A stretch of 64,000 nucleotides of DNA from Prevotellaceae bacterium (GTDB taxonomy: Bacteria > Bacteroidota > Bacteroidia > Bacteroidales > UBA932). Location of the stretch: assembly GCA_031266015.1 (NCBI GenBank), contig JAISBU010000004.1, forward strand, positions 62,001 to 126,000, read 5' to 3'. The notes beneath the pieces were generated by a model, which saw only the letters and a list, made by a program, of their open reading frames with translations, was not told the DNA's origin and did no database searches. How positions within the stretch are numbered: position 1 is the stretch's first letter; each line of letters starts with the position of its first letter. Below are positions 60,733 to 64,000 of this stretch, one piece after another. Made by a program: the position numbers and the translations under genes.

Positions 60733-62751
60733 ATGAATACAAAACCCTTTTTCATACCACTACTTTTTGCCCTTTGCAGCCTTTCCGTCCAGGCCCAGCA
60801 GCGGGTGGCGGTAGGCATGGGCGGCAGCGCCGCTGCCCCTCAGGTCATGCTTAAATTCGTTGACGAGAAGGTCATTTTCCCCGAAGGCGTTACCGTTTAC
60901 CGCAGCGCTGACGGACAGCAGTGGCAGAGGCTGACGGATAAGCCGCTGAAAATGGGCAGCTACACGCCCACGCAGGCGGAGCTCAAGGCGGACAGCCTGC
61001 TACCGCAGTACCTCGACATGGCCGCCTCGCTGAAGAGCAGCCCACAAGAGGGCGCAGCGCTGCTGGTGGCCATGCTCAAGGCCTTGGAGAGCCTGCCCTT
61101 TGCCCGGTACCTGGGCATTGCATACATAGACGGACAGGTAGAAAATGGACAAACCTACTATTATAAAGTTTGCCGCATGGTAAAAGGCGCAGAGCAGCAG
61201 CTGGAGGTTACCGCTCCCGTAACCATGGCTCCCTTTACCCCCACTGCCCCGCCCGACAGCGTGAAGCTAAACGCCAAAGACGGCGTGGTAACCGTAACGT
61301 GGAAGCCCAACCCCCTGCGCTTCTGGGGGGTCAACGTGTACCGCAGTTCCTCGGTGGATACCGCCTACCGGCAGGTCAATGAGCTGCCCCTAGTGGCCTC
61401 CACCCGCCCGGGGCCTGACGGCAGGGAGGGCTACGCCTCTGAATTTTACGCCGATGCCACCGTTAACAACGCCATGGTGTACCGCTACCGCATAGCGGGT
61501 ATTGATTTTTTCGGCAGACCAACGCAGCTGAGCGAGCCCATAGAGGCGCGCCCACTGGACAAAACGCCGCCCCTCTTCCCCGACAAGGTGCAGGGTGAGG
61601 TAGACAAGCTGCTGGTCAACCTCACGTGGGACAACCATTTGCAGAGCGATGACATGTGGGGCTACTACGTGTACCGCGGCGCCTCGTACTACCAGCCCTT
61701 TGCGCGGGTGAGCGCGCTGCTGCCCGCCACAGCTAACGCCTACACCGATACCGTTGCGGAGTCCGGCAGCTACTACTACTACGTAGCCGCCGTTGACTTT
61801 GCCGAGAACGAGGGCAAGTCCACCAAAATATCGGTGGAAGTTCCCGATGTTTTTCCGCCTGCCAAGCCACGTGTAGCCAGCGTGGTGGCGGATTCAGGGG
61901 TCATCACCGTGCGCTGGCACCGCAACACCGAAAAGGACTTAGCGGGCTACCAGCTGTACCGCGCCGCCAACGGCGCAGGCTCCTCCGCCTACGTACCCAT
62001 CAACCCCAAGCCGCTGACCGATACCGTCTTTACGGACAAGCTGCCCTTTGTGGCGAAAAACTTTTTCTACTACCGCCTCCACGCCATAGACCATGCCCAC
62101 AACCGCAGCGAGCCTGCCGATGTGGTGTACGCGCGTATGCCCGATGTGGTCGCCCCGCAGCAGCCTTTTATCAAGGAAGTAAAACAGGAGGGCAGCACGT
62201 TAGTAGTAGAGTGGCTCCCCAACACCGATGACGACCTGATGGGCTACCACGTGCGCCGCTTTGAGGCTGACAAAGAGCCTGCCAGCGCAGCGCAGGTGAA
62301 CGCCTCGCTGCTGGGCAGGCAAGCGTTCCGCTTCACCGACCGCTTCCTCTCGCCCAACGTGCTGTACAAGTACTACCTTACCGCCGTGGACAGCAGCGGC
62401 AACGCCTCCGTTCCATCGGGCTACTACGGCGCGCAACTATCCAGGGACGAGGGGGAAAGCGTAGGCGTGGGGCAGCTCAAGGCGAAGTACAACGCCCGAA
62501 AAAAGGCGGTGGAGCTGACGTGGGAGATAACTGAGGACAACGCAGCGGGCTACAGGGGCTGCGTGGTGTACCGCCGCGCAGCCGATGGAGCATTTACGCC
62601 GCTCAACGGGCTGGAAAAAATCTTGAAATATAAGGACAGCTCCGTAACCCCCGGCGAGCGGTACGGCTACCAAATACGCACCTACACGGAGGGCGGACAC
62701 AACGCCCGCTCGCTGACGGTGGAGGTGGTAGTGCCGGAAAAGAAAAAGTAG
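60733..62751 (+). CDS. secreted FN3-repeat protein
   Basis: This 672-residue protein has a signal peptide (MNTKPFFIPLLFALCSLSVQAQ) and no T9SS sorting domain. It is made of five or more fibronectin type III-like repeats, each with an AxxVTWxxN-like strand and YxVYRxxxxxxxY pair: TVTWKPNPLRFWGVNVYRSS, LTWDNHLQSDDMWGYYVYRG, TVRWHRNTEKDLAGYQLYRA, VEWLPNTDDDLMGYHVRRFE and LTWEITEDNAAGYRGCVVYR. Such proteins are typical of Bacteroidota surface clusters, where they may scaffold fibres. I start at MNTKPFF because it gives the signal peptide. It begins 9 bp after the collar gene. Confidence 0.85.
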   Translation: MNTKPFFIPLLFALCSLSVQAQQRVAVGMGGSAAAPQVMLKFVDEKVIFPEGVTVYRSADGQQWQRLTDKPLKMGSYTPTQAELKADSLLPQYLDMAASLKSSPQEGAALLVAMLKALESLPFARYLGIAYIDGQVENGQTYYYKVCRMVKGAEQQLEVTAPVTMAPFTPTAPPDSVKLNAKDGVVTVTWKPNPLRFWGVNVYRSSSVDTAYRQVNELPLVASTRPGPDGREGYASEFYADATVNNAMVYRYRIAGIDFFGRPTQLSEPIEARPLDKTPPLFPDKVQGEVDKLLVNLTWDNHLQSDDMWGYYVYRGASYYQPFARVSALLPATANAYTDTVAESGSYYYYVAAVDFAENEGKSTKISVEVPDVFPPAKPRVASVVADSGVITVRWHRNTEKDLAGYQLYRAANGAGSSAYVPINPKPLTDTVFTDKLPFVAKNFFYYRLHAIDHAHNRSEPADVVYARMPDVVAPQQPFIKEVKQEGSTLVVEWLPNTDDDLMGYHVRRFEADKEPASAAQVNASLLGRQAFRFTDRFLSPNVLYKYYLTAVDSSGNASVPSGYYGAQLSRDEGESVGVGQLKAKYNARKKAVELTWEITEDNAAGYRGCVVYRRAADGAFTPLNGLEKILKYKDSSVTPGERYGYQIRTYTEGGHNARSLTVEVVVPEKKK

Positions 62752-62772
62752 ACTATTTTTTTGCTAAACAAA

Positions 62773-64000
62773 ATGCGTAATTTACTACACGTAGCAAGGC
62801 GCTTAGCCATAGCGCTAACCTTAACAGCTGTCTACACGCTCACCGCTGTAGCGCAAACCTCCACCATGCTGTACAGCAACGGTACTGTTTTTATCACCAA
62901 AAATGCTACCCTGTTTGTAAAGGGGGACGTGGTAAACAACAGCGCCGACAACCTCAACCTGCATAACGTCGGCAAGCTGTACCTCACGGGCGACCTGGTT
63001 AACCAGGCAGGCGTGCTGTTTCAAAGTTCGTCCAGCGGCACGGACACCATTAGCGAGCAGCGGGCAGACGGAAGCGGTATTGTAGACACCATCTCGCATA
63101 AGGTAGCCGCAGGAGCCGTTTACTTTGTGGGATGCGACACGCAGCGCATTATACAGCGCACCCCCTCCAAGGGCATACTGTTCAACGATATTTACCACCG
63201 CAGCCACCTGTCCATAGCGGGCGGTAAGCTTAACGTGGTGGGCGGCGTTCACTTCAATGGCACGCACCACATTTTTAACGGGGGCAACGATATTTGCCTG
63301 TTTGAGGTAGACAGCGTTAACCATGACTTGTGCCGCGGCTACCTGAGCGGCGAGCGCAACAGCTCGCGCCTGTACGGCAGCGGCAAGCTGCGCGCCATTG
63401 CCAACACCGATAGCCTCTGGTGGCAGCTGGATAGCTTGGGTCTTAGCGGGCTGCCGAAGGAGGCAAAATCTATCCGTGTGGTGCGCGGCGACAGCGTTAT
63501 TGCCGATGCCGCCGACGGCAGCCTTGCTCGGTACTACGACATCATCCCTACGTTCAGCATTGACAGCGTGAACAGCGTTAACCTTACCATAAAATACTTC
63601 CCCAGCCATTACGTAGGGCGAGAGAGCATAAACCAATCCGCCTTTGCGCTGTTTTCCATCAACCCCAACGACCCCAGCCCCACCCGCTACTACCAGCCCA
63701 TAGCCGGCACGGTAGATTTGGCTAAGCAAACCGTTACGGGAAAAAACGTTACTATTCTCCGAGATGTTGTCCTTCCCCAAGATACCGCTACCCGCTTTAC
63801 CATTGCCAGCACGGACTGCAAGAACCCGCCGCAGGTTGATTTGGGCAGCGATGTTGACGTATGCTACGATAAAACGGTTACGCTCAACGCTACACCTACC
63901 AACTACGATAACGCGGGGCGCGGACTTTACGCCTACACCTGGAGCAACGGCGCAAGGGACAGCGCGCAAACGCTGGACTCACTCACGCATAAGCCCAACC
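62773..64000 (+). CDS. large surface protein, N-terminal part (cut by window end)
   Basis: Frame open from the ATG at 62773 to the window end (409 codons). The start gives MRNLLHVARRLAIALTLTAV, a signal peptide ending AVAQ. The next 150 residues (NATLFVKGDVVNNSADNLNL, then NVGKLYLTGDLVNQAG) are adhesin-like repeats, and the last region (VDLGSDVDVCYDKTVTLNAT) starts an Ig-like module with the VCYD motif seen before CHU_C domains. A T9SS signal may follow outside the window. It begins 22 bp after the FN3 gene and continues the surface cluster. Confidence 0.75.
   Translation, partial: MRNLLHVARRLAIALTLTAVYTLTAVAQTSTMLYSNGTVFITKNATLFVKGDVVNNSADNLNLHNVGKLYLTGDLVNQAGVLFQSSSSGTDTISEQRADGSGIVDTISHKVAAGAVYFVGCDTQRIIQRTPSKGILFNDIYHRSHLSIAGGKLNVVGGVHFNGTHHIFNGGNDICLFEVDSVNHDLCRGYLSGERNSSRLYGSGKLRAIANTDSLWWQLDSLGLSGLPKEAKSIRVVRGDSVIADAADGSLARYYDIIPTFSIDSVNSVNLTIKYFPSHYVGRESINQSAFALFSINPNDPSPTRYYQPIAGTVDLAKQTVTGKNVTILRDVVLPQDTATRFTIASTDCKNPPQVDLGSDVDVCYDKTVTLNATPTNYDNAGRGLYAYTWSNGARDSAQTLDSLTHKPN

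Noticed and set aside
62821-63969. A 382-codon open frame on the minus strand
   Set aside because: It is antisense to the last surface gene, whose plus-strand frame has a signal peptide and repeat modules. GC-rich genes often leave long antisense frames.

Overview
The window reads as chromosome of a Bacteroidota bacterium, most likely order Bacteroidales. Four things point there: the porG-uppS-bamA-skp-skp gene order, type IX secretion (T9SS) sorting domains on secreted proteins, several TAnnTTTG-type promoter boxes, and Bacteroidota-style families such as DUF2027-Smr, DUF4954 and OmpH pairs. The order is inferred; the phylum is secure. No tRNA or 16S/23S/5S gene and no CRISPR array was seen. 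The one clear RNA gene is RNase P RNA (rnpB).

Layout. 1-1.5 kb: an envelope lipoprotein operon (CsgG, a PEGA-like lipoprotein, DUF4810), running off the left edge. 1.6-13.7 kb: housekeeping genes (pdxJ, nadK, porG-uppS-bamA-ompH-ompH, an aminotransferase, nadE, queA, DUF2027-Smr). 13.7-21.6 kb: rnpB, a 1 kb gene-free AT-rich stretch, an XRE regulator, pyrD bracketed by inverted repeats, nagB, DUF4954, mnmD and truA. 21.8-28.4 kb: an AT-rich accessory island. 28.5-34 kb: corA, mqnA, purB and two tandem nuclease-like paralogues. 34-41 kb: a large T9SS pectate lyase, a Dps-like ferritin and clpB. 41-57 kb: an acyltransferase, a TPR protein, ribH, yebC, a cytidylate-kinase-like protein, a MATE transporter, murI, rsmE, two ECF sigma factors, uvrA, a lipoprotein and trpS. 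57-64 kb: a broken integrase, then a GC-richer cluster of surface proteins (PKD/CHU_C, collar-domain fibre, FN3 protein, and a further surface protein cut by the window end).

The most interesting region is the island between truA and corA. Six genes on the minus strand are packed with gaps of 0-19 bp or a 4-bp overlap: a small HTH (controller-like) protein, a PD-(D/E)XK-like restriction endonuclease, a DNA methyltransferase whose N-terminal half looks like a decayed copy of its catalytic half, a nucleoid-associated (NA37) protein, a RelA/SpoT-type nucleotidyltransferase, and a second, different NA37 protein. A well-formed promoter (TTTG, 19 bp, TAATTTTG) sits in front of the first gene, and related hairpin-forming repeats flank the block. 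This suggests a mobile, layered defence unit: a restriction-modification module welded to an NA37-RelA/SpoT-NA37 module of unknown function.

Other points worth a look: a 45-bp inverted repeat pair around pyrD that has supplied the last residues of PyrD; an A7 slippery site that would restore a collar-domain protein by a -1 shift; an FN3 domain in the pectate lyase apparently split by an inserted domain; and several folded palindromic repeats between genes.
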